64,000 bases of DNA, taken from the NCBI GenBank assembly GCA_964016985.1, contig OZ024829.1, positions 66,863,197 to 66,927,196 on the forward strand, given 5' to 3'. Positions 22,302 to 33,872 of the stretch are shown here, piece after piece (position 1 is the stretch's first letter; each line of letters begins with the position of its first letter). The DNA comes from Anodontia alba (Eukaryota; Mollusca; Bivalvia; Lucinida; Lucinidae). The translations under genes were made by a program, and so were the position numbers. The notes under the pieces were generated by a model. That model did not search any database. It was not told the DNA's origin and saw only the letters and a program-made list of their open reading frames with translations.

Positions 22302-24706
22302 TTATGCCCCCAACCATATGCTTGCCTCTAAAGATAATATAACAAGAAAAACACCTAACAGCATTATTTATTTTTTTATATATTTTTTATTTAGGTTTTA
22401 TGGCCCTTTCAAGAATATTTCATTTATACTGAGCCGATCGTTCATCAAAGGTGGGCGAAATCCAGAGAACCCAGGGAAAAACCACCTGACCATCTGTAAG
22501 CAGAATGCGGCTTTCCCACATGTGACCCAAGCAAGGCTCGAACCACAGCCGTGTTATGGACAGGCTTTTCAAGGCAAAAGATTAAAGTTTTTTGAAATCT
22601 TGCTTACAAGGTTAAAATTAAAAATAAATTCAGAGGGACATAACTAAAACAACAAAATTTGAAAGTTTCTCAAAAGTTAATCAGGTCATCTACTCATCAT
22701 CCCCTATCAGCATGTAAAGTTTCAAGGCAATAAGTTAAACAGTTTTCAAGAAATCTTGCTTACAAGGTTAAAATGACCAAATTTTCAAAGAGCCATAACT
22801 CAAGAAAAGAATTCCAGAATCTTTTCAAAAGTTGATCAGGTCATCTACTCATCATTACCTACCAGCCTGTCAAGTTTCAAGACAATAGCTCAAATAGTTT
22901 GAGATATCTTACTTACAAGGTTAAAATGCCCAAATTTTCAAAGTGCAATAAGTAAAAAAATGTTTTCAGATTTTTTTAAAAAATTGATCAGGTTATCTAT
23001 TCATCATCCCTTATAAGCCTGTCAAGTTTCAAGACAATAGCTCAAATAGTTTTCGAGATATTTTGCTTACAAGGTTTAAATGCAAAAAAACTTCAAAGGG
23101 CCATACTCAAGAAAAAATTTTCAGAAATTTTTCAAAAGCTAATCAGGTCATCTACTCATCATCCCCTTTCAGCGTGTAAAGTTTCAAGGCAATATAAACA
23201 GTTTTCGAGAAATCTTGCTTACAAGGTTAAAATGCCTAAATTTTCATCAAAGGGCCATAACTCAAGAAAAAATTCCGGAATTTTTTCAGAAGTTGATCAG
23301 GTCATCTACTCAGCATTCCCTATCAGCCTGTCAAGTTTCAAGACAATAGCTCAAATAGTTTTTGAAATATCTTGCTTACAAGGTTAAAATACCCAAATTT
23401 TCAACGGGCAATAACTGAAGAAAATTTTTTTGGAATTTTTTCATAAGTTAAATAGTTCATCTATTTTTACCATCCCCTATCAGCCTGTCAAGTTTCAAGA
23501 CAATAGCTCAAATGCTTTTTGAGATACCTTGCTTACAAGGTTAAAATGCCCAAATTTTCAAAGGGCCATAATTCCAAAAAAAAAATCCAAAAATGTTTGG
23601 TGGCAACCCTGTAATAAGGTCATCTTCTCATCATTACCAATCTATTCATCAAGTTCTGAGGCTCCATCTCCAACTGTTTTTGAGATATTTTGCTGACAAG
23701 GTAAAATGCCCAAATTTACAAAGGGTCATTAGTCATGAAGTGTTTTTTTTTTTCAGAATTTATTCAAAAGTTAATCAGGCCATCTACTGATCATTACAAA
23801 TCTATTCACCACGTTTCAAGGCTCTAGCTCCATTAGTTTTTAGCTATTTTGCTGATAAGGTAAAAATGTCCTAATTTACAAAGGGCCATAACTCATGAAG
23901 CATTTTTCAGAATCTATTCAGAAGTCAATCAGGTAATCTACTTACCATTAGCAATCAAATCGTACAATACCAATGTTCTGGCTCCAATGTCTTTTTTAGA
24001 TTTTTTTTTGCTGACAAGGTAAAAATGCCCCCAATTTACAAAGGGCCATAACTCATGAAGTATCTTTCAAAAGTTAATCAGGTCATCTTCTCATCACTAC
24101 CAATCTATTCATCAAGTTATGAGGCTCTAGCTCCAACAGGTTTTTTAGATATTTTGCTGACAATGGAAAAACGCCCAAATTTACAAAGGGCCATTACTCA
24201 TGAAATGTTTTTTTCAGAATTTATTCAAAAGCTAATCAGGTCATCTACTCATCATTACCAATCAATTCATTAAGTTTCAAAGCTCTAGCTCCAATAGTTT
24301 TTAAAACATTTTGCTAACAAGGTAAAAATGCCCAAAATTACAAAAGGCCATAACTCATGAAGTATTTTTCAAAATTTATTCAAATGTTAGTCAGGTCGTC
24401 TACTCATCATTACTAATCTATTAATCAAGTTTCAAGGCTCTAGCTTCAATAGTTTTTGAGGTATTTTGCTGACAAGATTCCATCCATATTTTTCAAAGGG
24501 ACATATCTCAGGAAAGGGACATACTCCTGTCGAGAAAAAAAAATACGTGTCAGCTATTTTTTCATGAGGAATCCATATAAGAAATTTCAAAACAGTAGTA
24601 TGCCTGTTTCTAAAGTTATGCTATGCATCAGAAAGTGTGATGAACCGATGGAGGGATGGACAGACAGATGAACGACCCTCCAACTTTTCCCAAGTTGGGG
24701 GCATAA
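22302..24706 (-). mobile_element. Family E element with 12-bp inverted ends, nested in family J
   Basis: TTATGCCCCCAA (22302-22313) and its exact inverse TTGGGGGCATAA (24695-24706) bound a block whose outside sequence on both sides is family J. Inside are about twelve ~150-bp family E units (GGTCATCTACTCATCATCCC, CTATCAGCCTGTCAAGTTTC, AAGACAATAGCTCAAATAG, TTTGAGATATCTTGCTTAC, AAGGGCCATAACTCAAG). Near the right end are GATGGAGGGATGGACAGAC and a second hairpin AACTTTTCCCAAGTT. A SINE-like insert sits at about 22372-22560. No protein is encoded. Confidence 0.65.
22372..22560 (-). mobile_element. Degenerate SINE-like insert
   Basis: Read on the minus strand, GGTTCGAGCC (about 22543-22534) matches a B box, and GGCCATAAAACC lies near the far end, as in the insert at 25150. 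No clear A box or target duplication is visible, so the call is tentative. Confidence 0.4.
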
Positions 24707-25080
24707 TAATCAAAATTTTAAATGATTCTTTTTCCCCATAATGTTTGACAGATTTTTTCATTTTCATTAGGGTTGATGTCTGTCAACTAATCCATGCAAG
24801 TTTCAAAAGAACTGGATGAAAAATGTGGACTTAATTGCGTAAATGAGAAAAAATTAACTAAAATTTTAAAAGAGTCCTTTTCCCATAATGTTCGACAGAT
24901 TTTCTTCATTTTCGATAGGGTTATTCCTTAAAATGATACAAACAATCTGTACATTACAAAGAATGGGATAAAAATTTGGATTTTATCACCTGAAAGAGAA
25001 GAAGTTAACGGCCTGACAGACGCAGGGATGGATGCATGGAACCACGCCATGACTTAAGCTCTTCTGGAGTTTGGCCAGTA
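24707..25080. repeat. Family J units, right of the nested insertion
   Basis: Two units, GATTCTTTTTCCCCATAATG and GAGTCCTTTTCCCATAATG, each followed by TTTGACAGATTTT or TTCGACAGATTTTC and a GTGTGGAC- or ATTTGGA-type tail. The stretch ends with a GACGCAGGGATGGATGCATGG block, after which family F starts. Confidence 0.5.
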
Positions 25081-25500
25081 GAGCTAAAAACAAACCAAAG
25101 CAAAGTAACTAAGAAAGGGAGAGCAATCTTTCTGTATGTGACATGCCGTTTTGATTGTTTGTGTTGAGGTTTTATGGCCCAGTCAACCCAGTGGGGTCAT
25201 GTCGAGCGTGGTCAGTTTGCCTAACCACACGTTTACTGGGCAGGCTTAGTCCTCTAAGCGGTTAACCAGTATTGAGCACATTCTTTCGCCAGAAACTGAC
25301 AACTGCCCTTCTTGAATCAGCGGACTATATACACACTGCTATAAAGTTTCATCAAAATATTCCTTACGGTTACCTAGTTATGGTGTGCAAAAGAATTGTT
25401 TAGGCCGAACGAAAGGGGGTGCGGGCGGGCGAACTGACGGACAGATAGCCAGACAATGCCGTAACATAATACATCCCTTTTCATCAGGATATCATGTTTT
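25081..25500. repeat. Family F units with a SINE-like insert
   Basis: CAAAGTAACTAAGAAAGGGAG (25097-25117) and CTATAAAGTTTCATCAAAATA (about 25340) are family F. Between them, 25148-25320 begins GATTGTTTGTGTTGAGGTTT TATGGCCC, matching the tail block of the SINE-like inserts. The family F end is marked by GACGGACAGATAGCC and CCGTAACATAATACATCCC. Confidence 0.45.
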
Positions 25501-26189
25501 TTTCATATCAGGTCATATTCTGAAAGGGGGTTTACTGTAAAAGAAAAGAGAGTTTGCTCCCATGGGGAGCAAATTCTTTCCTTCTAGAGTCAACCCTTTT
25601 CAGAAGGAAAGGTAAACAATTTTGATAGGGTTTTTCCTCCCTTGAAGTTTATCGATTCTCCTTAGATTTGCTGGTACTGTTTGGTCAGCATTGGGAATGT
25701 ACTTTAAATTTCATTTTTGTTTTTTACCAACATTCATAATTGGAAGAATTTACAGAAGATTTCCTGGTTTTAATGGTCTAACATTTAGTATGCAGGGTAA
25801 AAATTTCAGCACACGACAAAGTGAAATAGTGTTTCTACAAAAGGTAATATAGTTTGACATTTCATGCAAATTGTCTCATATGGAGAAAATCTGCATGAAA
25901 TGTCAAAGTCTAAATTTCTGGGAAAATAAGAAAAATATCATCAATTTGTCACCTGCTGAATCTGAGTGGTAAAGCTTAAAAATGAAAGGTTTGCTTTTAA
26001 AGTTGTTTAGGTTATTTAATATGATATTTAAGACAGTTAGAGTGCAGCCTTAATTAAAACACATTTCTGCAAGACTATTGTTTTCAAAGTAATGCTTATA
26101 GCAGCTCTTACAGGTAATACAATACCACAAATTTTCCAGACAATAACATACAAGCACCATAAACACTTTAAAAGGCAAAGTACATTTCA
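25501..26189. other. Unassigned AT-rich sequence containing an 88-nt foldback
   Basis: 25518-25605 folds on itself: TTCTGAAAGGGGGTTTACTG pairs with the reverse complement of the stretch ending TTTTCAGAA, and the centre is TTTGCTCCC-ATG-GGGAGCAAA. The segment 25855-25975 resembles 56818-56920 (ATGAAATGTCAAA, AAAATAAGAAAAATAT, GCTGAAT), a short interspersed repeat. No gene is visible. Confidence 0.5.
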
Positions 26190-26524
26190 AACAAGACGTC
26201 CATGGACCACGATTCGCTCACCTGATAAATACAGCTGTTGCATATCTACAAATGCCATGCAATTTATTCTTCCAGTACTGCCACAACAACTAGGACCATA
26301 CCGTAAAAAGGTCAAAGGTCATCCTAGTATCATCATTTCAACAAACTTAGTAGACTTTGAGGCCCCGATGCTGTATACCAACATTCAGCCTCAAAGCTTT
26401 CTTAGTTCTGGAGAATAAGACTTTTAAGTGTTTAACCATATTATGGGCATGGCAGCCATCTCGTTCAATGATGCAGAACCATTTGAACAAATTGTCAACA
26501 AACTGTCAACATCATTTTGACAGA

Positions 26525-26756
26525 TTGATTGTGTTGGGGTTTAACGACACATCAACCCTTGTGGGTCATTTTGTGTCGTCTCCAAGAGAAAGGGAGAAAA
26601 GAGATAGAAGAGGAGATGAAAAAGAGGGAGAGGGAAGAAAGAGAGCAAAAAGGAAAGTGAAGAAACAGAAGAAACAAAAACATCCTCCCTCTACCCGTAC
26701 CTGCCCCAGTGACGTAAGTTACATGACACCTTTGCCACACCCTTCCACCCCCATCC
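26525..26756 (-). mobile_element. SINE-like retroposon with exact 10-bp target duplication
   Basis: TTTTGACAGA occurs at 26515-26524 and 26757-26766 on either side. The insert shares its terminal TTGATTGTGTTGGGGTTTAA and CGACAC and its purine-rich core with the copy at 17189-17485. No tRNA-like boxes were recognised. Confidence 0.7.
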
Positions 26757-27383
26757 TTTTGACAGAAGGCCCAATGTGAGATCTGGCGAAAATTGTTCAT
26801 TTTCAAAGAAGACATTAAAAGATTTCATGTTTTTATATCTGTACATAGCCCTGGGGCAAGGGCAGATAACACCCAAACTTTTGACGGTAGCTAAACAGTT
26901 GTACTTCTTTAACCATATGTTGTAAGTTTCAGCTATTAGTCTAAAATACATTTTGAGAAAACAATTTTTCAACATTTTCCCCATACAAAAGTATGGGGGC
27001 ACAACTTTGACCTTGTCGTAAAAAGATCAAAGCTTAACCTACGACCATCATTTTTACATTTTTACAAACTTGGTAGACCGCTATATACCAAGATTAAGCC
27101 TCAAAGCTTTCTTGGTTCTGGAGAAGAAGATTTTTAAGTATTTTTTTACCATATATGTGCATGGTGGCCAGCTTGTTCAATGGCACTGATCCATTTGAAC
27201 AAATTGTCAATATTCTTTCGACAGAAGGCCCCATGTGAAATATGGTGAAAACTGCTCATGCGGTTTCAGAGGAGGACATTTAAAAGTTACACAATTTTAC
27301 ACATGCATATAGCCCAGAGGCAAGGGCAGACAACTCCCAGGTGACAAAATTCTGTTTGTAATTAAACAGTTTTATTACTTTAA

Positions 27384-29312
27384 CTAGACAAAGTGCCCAG
27401 TGGGGCATGTATACCCCGACCAGAGCTACTGCCACTTTTTAAAGAGCACAAAGTATGTAGCTTTGACTGGAGATGGCAGTTGTATGCTATATGTTATAAC
27501 ATTGAAAGAATTCAATCACACATAATGTGAAGCCCTTGACCTCAAAGGTCAGGCACAGGTGCAGGGATTGAGCTAAATAAAACGTTAGCCCTATAACTAT
27601 CACCATATACCAGTGAAATCAATCAGTCTTTATAATATAAGCAAAAATGACATTTGTATGAAAAATCTGTGACCTTGATTTAAAAGCCATACCCCAGCTT
27701 GGGGATGGTGCGGAGATAAACTTTAGCCCTATATATACCATCATGCTTAATATTAATGAAACCAATAAAAAAGTCTTCATAATATAGCTATATAAATTTT
27801 AATGAAAATTTTAACGTGACCTGCCTACTCAATGTCCTCTACATATCAGTAAAGTATCACAAAAATATCTTAAAGAATGTTTAGAGTTATTGCATGCACA
27901 AGACTTAAATAACCAAGGGAGAAAACTGCAGAATGGAGTCAGAGTTGTCATTCTTGAATGTGATATGCCTTCTCAATGTCCTCTACATACTGGTGAAGTA
28001 TCATGAAAATATCTTAAAGTGTTTTAAAGTTACGGTTCGCACAAAATTTTGACAATTTTTGGTGACAAGGGGAGATAACTCATGGACTAAGTCAGTTAGA
28101 GTTGTCATTCTTGTACCCGATACCCCTACCAAATGCCCTCTACAATCTGAAAGAGTTTCGTGAAAATAGCTCAAAGGGTAGTTAGGAGTTATGGGGTGCA
28201 CAATAATGCATTTATGGACACTTAGATGGATGGATGGACGGATGGATTCCATGCTGATAGCTATATCCCCAAAACCTATCAGTAGTAGGATAACGAAATA
28301 AAAGGTCTTGATGATATAGCTATATAAACTTAAATGCAAGTTTTTTTTACTTTTATATAAAAATTCTAAGTCTGTGACCTTGACCTCAAGATCAAACCCT
28401 GGGATGGGGATCATGCTGAGTAAATCTCTAGACCTATATCTACCAACATATAAAGTATAAATGAAATTCCTCAAAGGGTCTTAATGGTGTAGCTATATAC
28501 ACTTAAACACAATTTTTTTTTACTTTTTTATGAAAATTCTAAGTCCGTGACCTTGACCCCAAGGTTATCCCCTGGGGTAGGGTCGGTGCTGATAAAAACT
28601 TTAGACCTATATCTACCATCAGGCCAAATATGAATGAAATCCATCTAAGGGTCTGCATAATATAAGGTCTTATAAACTTTGGCACCAAGACAAAAATAAA
28701 GCACAAACAAATAATGCTTCTACGGACTGACAGACGAATAGATTCCTTGCTTATGGCTATATCCCCTAAACCTTTCAGTTAGGGGAAAATGAAATTCAAC
28801 AAAAGGTCTTGAAGATATGGCTGTATAAACTTAAACGCAATATTTTTTACTTTTATATGAAAATTCTAAGTCTGTAACCTTGACCTCAGTTACACCCAGG
28901 GTGGGGATCATGCTGAGTAAGACTCTAGGTCTATATATACAACATGTCAAATATAAATGAAACTCCTCAAGGGTCTTGATGATATAGCTTAAACACAAAA
29001 AAAATTGACATTTTTATGAAAATTCTAAGTCCGTGACCTTGACCCCAAGGTCACCCCTGGGGTGGGGATGGTGCTGATAAAAACTTTAGACTTATATCTA
29101 CCATCAGACCAAATATGAATGAAATCCATCAAAGAGTCTTCAAAATATAAGGTCTTATAAACTTTAACGCAAAAACTTCGACCCTGTGTCAACAGACGTG
29201 ACGGAAAGATGAACGAACGAACAAACGAACTACCGAACGTAAGTACCAACGAACGGATGAACAGAAAAGCGAAAACTATATACCCCCACATACTTCATAT
29301 GTCGGGGGTATA
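27384..29312. mobile_element. Nested 1.9-kb repeat element (family H) ending in a GGGGGTATAA hairpin
   Basis: Begins CTAGACAAAGTGCCCAGTGG and GGCATGTATACCCC. It ends with a hairpin whose arms are TATACCCCCACATA and TATGTCGGGGGTATA (29279-29312). The outer sequence (TTACTTTAA before, TCATACATTGTAAG after) rejoins into the normal host sequence seen at 29694-29712. The interior has ~270-bp units (CCGTGACCTTGACCCCAAGG, CTGGGGTGGGGATGGTGCTG, AGACCTATATCTACCATCA). The 157-residue and 88-residue minus-strand ORFs are repeat artefacts. Confidence 0.6.
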
Positions 29313-30066
29313 ATCATACATTGTAAGTTTTAGCCATTATTCTTTAATACTAGCCATTATTCTTTAATACATTTTGAGAAAATGACTTTTCAACATTTTC
29401 CCCATATAACTTTCACCATAAAGCTTCCTTAGTTCTGGAGAAGAAGATTTTTAAGTGTTTTTACCATATACTGGCATGGCAGCCATCTTGGTCAATGGCG
29501 CAGAACCAATCAAACAAATTGTCAATAACCTTTGACAGAGGGCCCAATGTGAAATCTGGTGAAAACTGCTCAAGCTGTTTTAGAGAAGAAGACATTGAAA
29601 TAATACACAATTTTATACATATATACATAGCCCATGGGAAAGGGCAGATAATCCCCAGGGGACAAAATTTTGATTGTAACTAAAAAGTTTTAATAATTTA
29701 ATCATACATTGTAAGTTTCAGCCATTACACTTTAATACATTTGAAAAAAACTATTTTTCAACATTTTCCCCATACAAATGCATGGGTTTGCAAATTTGAC
29801 CTTGCCGTAAAAAGATCAAAGGTCAACCTACGATTATCATTTGAATAAATTTGGTAGACGTCGAGTCTATGTATATGGACATAGCGGCCATCTTGATTAA
29901 CGGAACATGACTAACTGAACAGATTTTCAATCCCCCATAAACAGAAGGCTCCAAGTGAAATTTGAAGAAAATTGGCCCAGGCGTTTCAGAGCAGAAGTCT
30001 TTCAAAGGTGTTTCCGGACGAACGACGGAAGGCAAGTGATCACAATAGCTCATCCTGAGCCTTCTA

Positions 30067-30856
30067 AAAATCTACATCAAAGTCTACCTTATGCACAAAA
30101 CAAATCATGCTTAGCTTGTAAATAGACAGAGAACAGATAGAAATAAAATTCGAAGTGGAGACAAACTTCAAAATGGCCGTGATTGCAAATTTTGTAGGCT
30201 GACGTCATAAGTCTCGTGATTCAACCACTTGCAATTGGAATATTTGGCATTATTGGTTGTTTTGTTGCCATTACTGGCATGGCCGCCATGTCAATACTCT
30301 CTGCCAAACCATGGAACGCTTATTGTTTTTCAGGATAAGCACCGAACTACCCAAGCGTTTGTTGGACCATCACATTTTTGGTCACACACATCACCGGTCA
30401 CTTAGTTAGTCTATAGTAGTGCATCTGCACGCTGAACCTCTCCGAGTGGGGAACTGCGAAGTTGGACACATTTATAATAGTGAAAAACTCTGATTATAAG
30501 ACAATGGTATCCATTGTTCTTAGTATGATATTTTGGGTATAAAATACAAATCACATTTCAGTTGATGGCATTTGTTAGTATGCTAGTGCAAAAAAACAAC
30601 AACAAAAATCTGATGTCCTGAATTTATTTATTTATTTGACAGAAACTTTGTTTTACCTGGAAATAAATAAAGTGACATCCAAGAATATGGAAGTTCTGCT
30701 TGTGGTAAATGAAATCTTTGTGTTATTTTAACAGGGGGAATTTTGTAGACCATGTTTTTCTTAAGGCCTATTATCTTGAAAGTATTTTGCAGCATGTTAG
30801 CCATCTGGCAATGGGGGCATTACCCAGTAGTAGCCTGTTACATTCATTATAATACA
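30067..30856. other. Unassigned sequence between elements
   Basis: No recognised repeat array and no convincing ORF. It contains AAAATGGCCGTGATTGC (30171) and CATGGCCGCCATG (30278), but no gene structure could be built. This is one of the few segments that may be unique sequence. Confidence 0.35.
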
Positions 30857-31364
30857 ACAAGAGAGCCAAGATGCCCCTGTATCGCTCACCTGATTGCCAG
30901 ATAAATTGGCCTTTCAGTTCGGGAGAAGTACAAAACAGATTTCCAAGATAGCGGCCATGACGCCATCTTGGATTTCTGATCAGAACGATTTTAGCTCTTT
31001 ATCTAAAACTCATCCTGATGCTTCCTTCCAAGTTTGGAGTCAGTTGGCCTTTTGGTTCAGGAGAAGAAGCGAAAAAGATTTTTAAGATGACAGCCATGGC
31101 AGCCATCTTGGATTTCCGATCAGAATGATTTTAGCTATTTTGATCTACTAGTCACCCCGATGCTTCCTAACAAGTTTCAAGACAATCTGCCTATTGTTTC
31201 AGGAGAAAAAGTGAAAAATAGATTTTCCAGATGGCGGCTATCTTGGATTTCCCATCAGAACAATTTTAGCTATTTTTTATCTACAAGTCACCCCAATGCT
31301 TCCTACCAAGTTTTATGTCAATTGGCCTTTCAGTTCAGAAGAAGAAGTTAAAAATAGATTTTAA

Positions 31365-32310
31365 TAGATGCACCACAAAAATTCTCAGATGCAGATATCA
31401 TAAAGATGCTGGAATATCTAATCGACAATATTTTTTTGGAGTTCGGCTGATGGATATTTCAGAAAAACAATCGGCATACCGATGGGTTTCTAACTGTGCA
31501 CCGTTGCTTGTCGACTTGTTTTTATACTCGTATGAGGCGGAGTTTGTACAAAGTCTCCTCAAAGCAGGCAAGAAACACCTTGCATAACAATTCAATTTCA
31601 CCTACAGATATATAGATGATGTATTGTCTCTGAAAAACACAAAATTTGCAGAGTATTTGGAATTCATCTATCCACTTGAACTTGAAATAAAGGAAACAAC
31701 GGAGACTGCAGCCTCCTCCTCATACTTGGTTTGTTATCTCTACATTGACAATGGAAAGCTTACTACTAGGCTTTACGACAAACGGGATGACTTCAATTTT
31801 CCCATTGTTTACTTTCCATTCCTGAGCAGTAATATCCCTTCTGAACCAGCATACGGTATTTACGTTTCACAGTTAATCCGTTATGCCAGAGCCTGTTCAT
31901 ATTATCAGGACTTCATGGAGCATGGGAAAGTGCTCACTACAAAGTTGTTGAGCCAGGGGTATCAAAAAACCAAACTGGTAGCAACACTTAAGAAGTTCTA
32001 TGGGAGACATCATGCCAATCCCTACAATGTGGCAGTTTCCAGCATTGTTTCTGAGGTTTTTGCCAATGACGCGCCATAAGTAGACTTCCCAAATCCCGGA
32101 CATACGCTTCTACCAACGTTTCCTTCGTTCAGGCCTATGGGCACGGTGGGCGAAGCTTGCTTACCAAGTAATGCTTACTATCCGCGGGCGCCTGATTAAA
32201 CCCTTATTCTGGGGTCCATGTCTGTTGGTCTGAACATTCTGATTCATCATTCGTTTACGGATTTACGGTATGAGTTTGGATTATGGCTTAGGTACCATGA
32301 CTGCAACTAC
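31365..32310 (+). pseudogene. Reverse transcriptase relic (RYIDD motif), 5'-truncated retroelement
   Basis: From about 31380 to 32077 the plus strand encodes a reverse-transcriptase-like segment in one main frame. In order it has an NCAPLLVDLFLYSYEAEF block (about 31492-31545), the catalytic RYIDDVLSL block (about 31606-31632), a DKRDDFNFPIV block and a FYGRHH segment near 31993. The YIDD box is the metal-binding palm motif of reverse transcriptases; the first palm aspartate is probably the one in LLVDLF. An in-frame TAA (31585-31587) separates the two halves, and the upstream part (31380-31490) seems to need at least one frameshift. No endonuclease, integrase or gag is visible and the N-terminus is missing. 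About 230 bases of non-coding sequence follow. Flanking TTTTAA at 31359-31364 and 32311-32316 may be a short target duplication. It resembles a widespread invertebrate RT family whose clade I cannot name with confidence (Penelope-like is possible). It is inactive. Confidence 0.75.
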
Positions 32311-32579
32311 TTTTAAACATGGCGGCAATGGCGACCATCTTGGATTTCCCATCAGAACAATTTTAGCTGTTTTTGATGTACAAGTCACCCCAATGCTTCC
32401 TACCAAGTTTCAAGTCAATTGGCATTTCAGAGCAAAATACAGATTTTCAAGATGGCGGCCATGGTGGCCATCTTGGATTTCTGATCAGAACAATTTTAGC
32501 TGTTTTTGATCTACAAGTCCCCCCGATACTTCCTACCAATTTCAAGTCAATTAGGCTTTTGGTCCAGGAGAAGAAGCGA

Positions 32580-33598
32580 ACAAGAGTTGTCAGAAGACAA
32601 CGCAGCTCGCCAGAAAGGGCTGATCCGATAATAAAACAATCTTTAAATATTAAAGATTAAATGACAGAGTATGACCTGACTTTGATGTCGGAAGAATGTC
32701 AAACTGAGGGATGGGGTATATCCCATTGAAACATCTTCCCTTAGGCTGATGTGGATGAAACATGAAAGCTATATCTTACATACTTTCAGCAGCCATGTAC
32801 ACTTTTCAAAACCTAAACACAGGTATAAATGACAAAGTATGACCTGATCTTGACCTAGGCAGAAGGTCAAACTGAGGAAGGGGTGTGTACTATTGAAAGG
32901 TCTTACCCTAAGGCAGGTGTAGGCCAAACATTAAAGCAGCATCTTGAATACTTTAGCAGTTACGAACACTTTTCAGAACTTAAACACAAAACTCAAACAT
33001 GGGTTTAAATGACAAAGTATAACCTGACCTTGACCTTGGCAGGTCAAACTGAGGACAAGTCTGTGCTATTGAAAGGTCTAATCCTAATGCTGGTGTGGGC
33101 CAAATATTAAAGCGGTATCTTGAATACTTCAGCAGTTACAAACACTTTTCAAAACTTAAACGCAGAACTCGAACATGGGCTCAAATGACAAAGTATGACC
33201 TGACCTTGACCTAGGCAGAAGGTCAAACTGAGGAAGAGGTGTGTGTTATCGAAAGGTCTAACCCTAAGGCTGGTGTGGGCCAAATATTAGAGCTCTATCT
33301 TGAATACTTCAGCAGTTATGTACACTTTTCAAAACTTAAACGCAAAACTTAAACATGGGTGTAAAAGACAAAATAAGAACTGACCATGACCTACATAAAG
33401 AGTCTATTTTGGGGATGGGAATGTATGCTATTGAAAGGTCTTACCCTAAAGTAGGTGTAGACCAAATATGAAAGCAGTACCTTAAACAGTTAAAAAACTA
33501 TGCACACATTTGAAAACTTAAACATTGTGCTAACGCGGACGCCGACGCCAACGCCGATGCGGACGCCAACGCCTGGGTGATATAGTCCCGGCGAGCTA
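32580..33598 (+). mobile_element. Helentron-like element, variant head, nested
   Basis: Starts ACAAGA, hairpin GTTGTC-AGAA-GACAAC, then GCAGCTCGCC. Ends GGCGAGCTA, the inverse of AGCTCGCC. Five ~177-bp units contain CAAAGTATGACCTGACCTTG, GGCAGAAGGTCAAACTGAGG, ATTGAAAGGTCTAACCCTAA and TTTTCAAAACTTAAACGC. The terminus is preceded by a GACGCCAACGCCGATGC-type repeat. Array C sequence on both sides (GAGAAGAAGCGA and AAAATAGATTTTCAAG) rejoins exactly with no duplication. Confidence 0.8.
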
Positions 33599-33872
33599 AA
33601 AATAGATTTTCAAGATGGCCGCCACTGAGGACACCTTGGATTTCCGATAGGAATGATTTTAGCTACTTTGATCTACAAGTCACCCTGATGCTTCCTGCCA
33701 AGTTTCAAGTCAACAGGCCTTTTGGTTCAGGAGAAGATGAGAAAAACAATTTTTCAAGATGATCTTGGATTTCTGATTGGAACAATTTTAGCTATTTTTG
33801 ATCTACAAGTCACCCTGATACTTCCTACCATGTTTCAAGTCAGTTGGACTTTCGGTTCAGGAGAAGAAGTGA

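Larger units (their letters stand above)
26191..30066 (+). mobile_element. Helentron-like element, decayed, with two nested inserts
   Basis: Starts ACAAGACGTCCATGGACC with GATTCGCTCACCTGAT (a weakened hairpin GTCCATGGAC). Ends CACAATAGCTCATCCTGAGCC TTCTA, where the second hairpin arm has been lost. The interior is type G (ACCTTGCCGTAAAAAGATC, GGAGAAGAAGATTTTTAAG, GGCATGGCAGCCATCTTGG). It is interrupted by a SINE-like insert (26525-26756) and by a 1.9-kb element (27384-29312). The 140-residue plus-strand ORF at 26357 runs through the SINE-like insert and is not a gene. Confidence 0.7.

Noticed and set aside
26357..26779. 140-residue plus-strand ORF with a lysine/arginine-rich middle
   Set aside because: It begins in a Helentron-like element and reads into the purine-rich core of a SINE-like insert, so the charged stretch is a composition effect.
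28001..28474. 157-residue minus-strand ORF
   Set aside because: It lies in family H repeats, has no recognisable domain, and similar sequence nearby is closed by stops.
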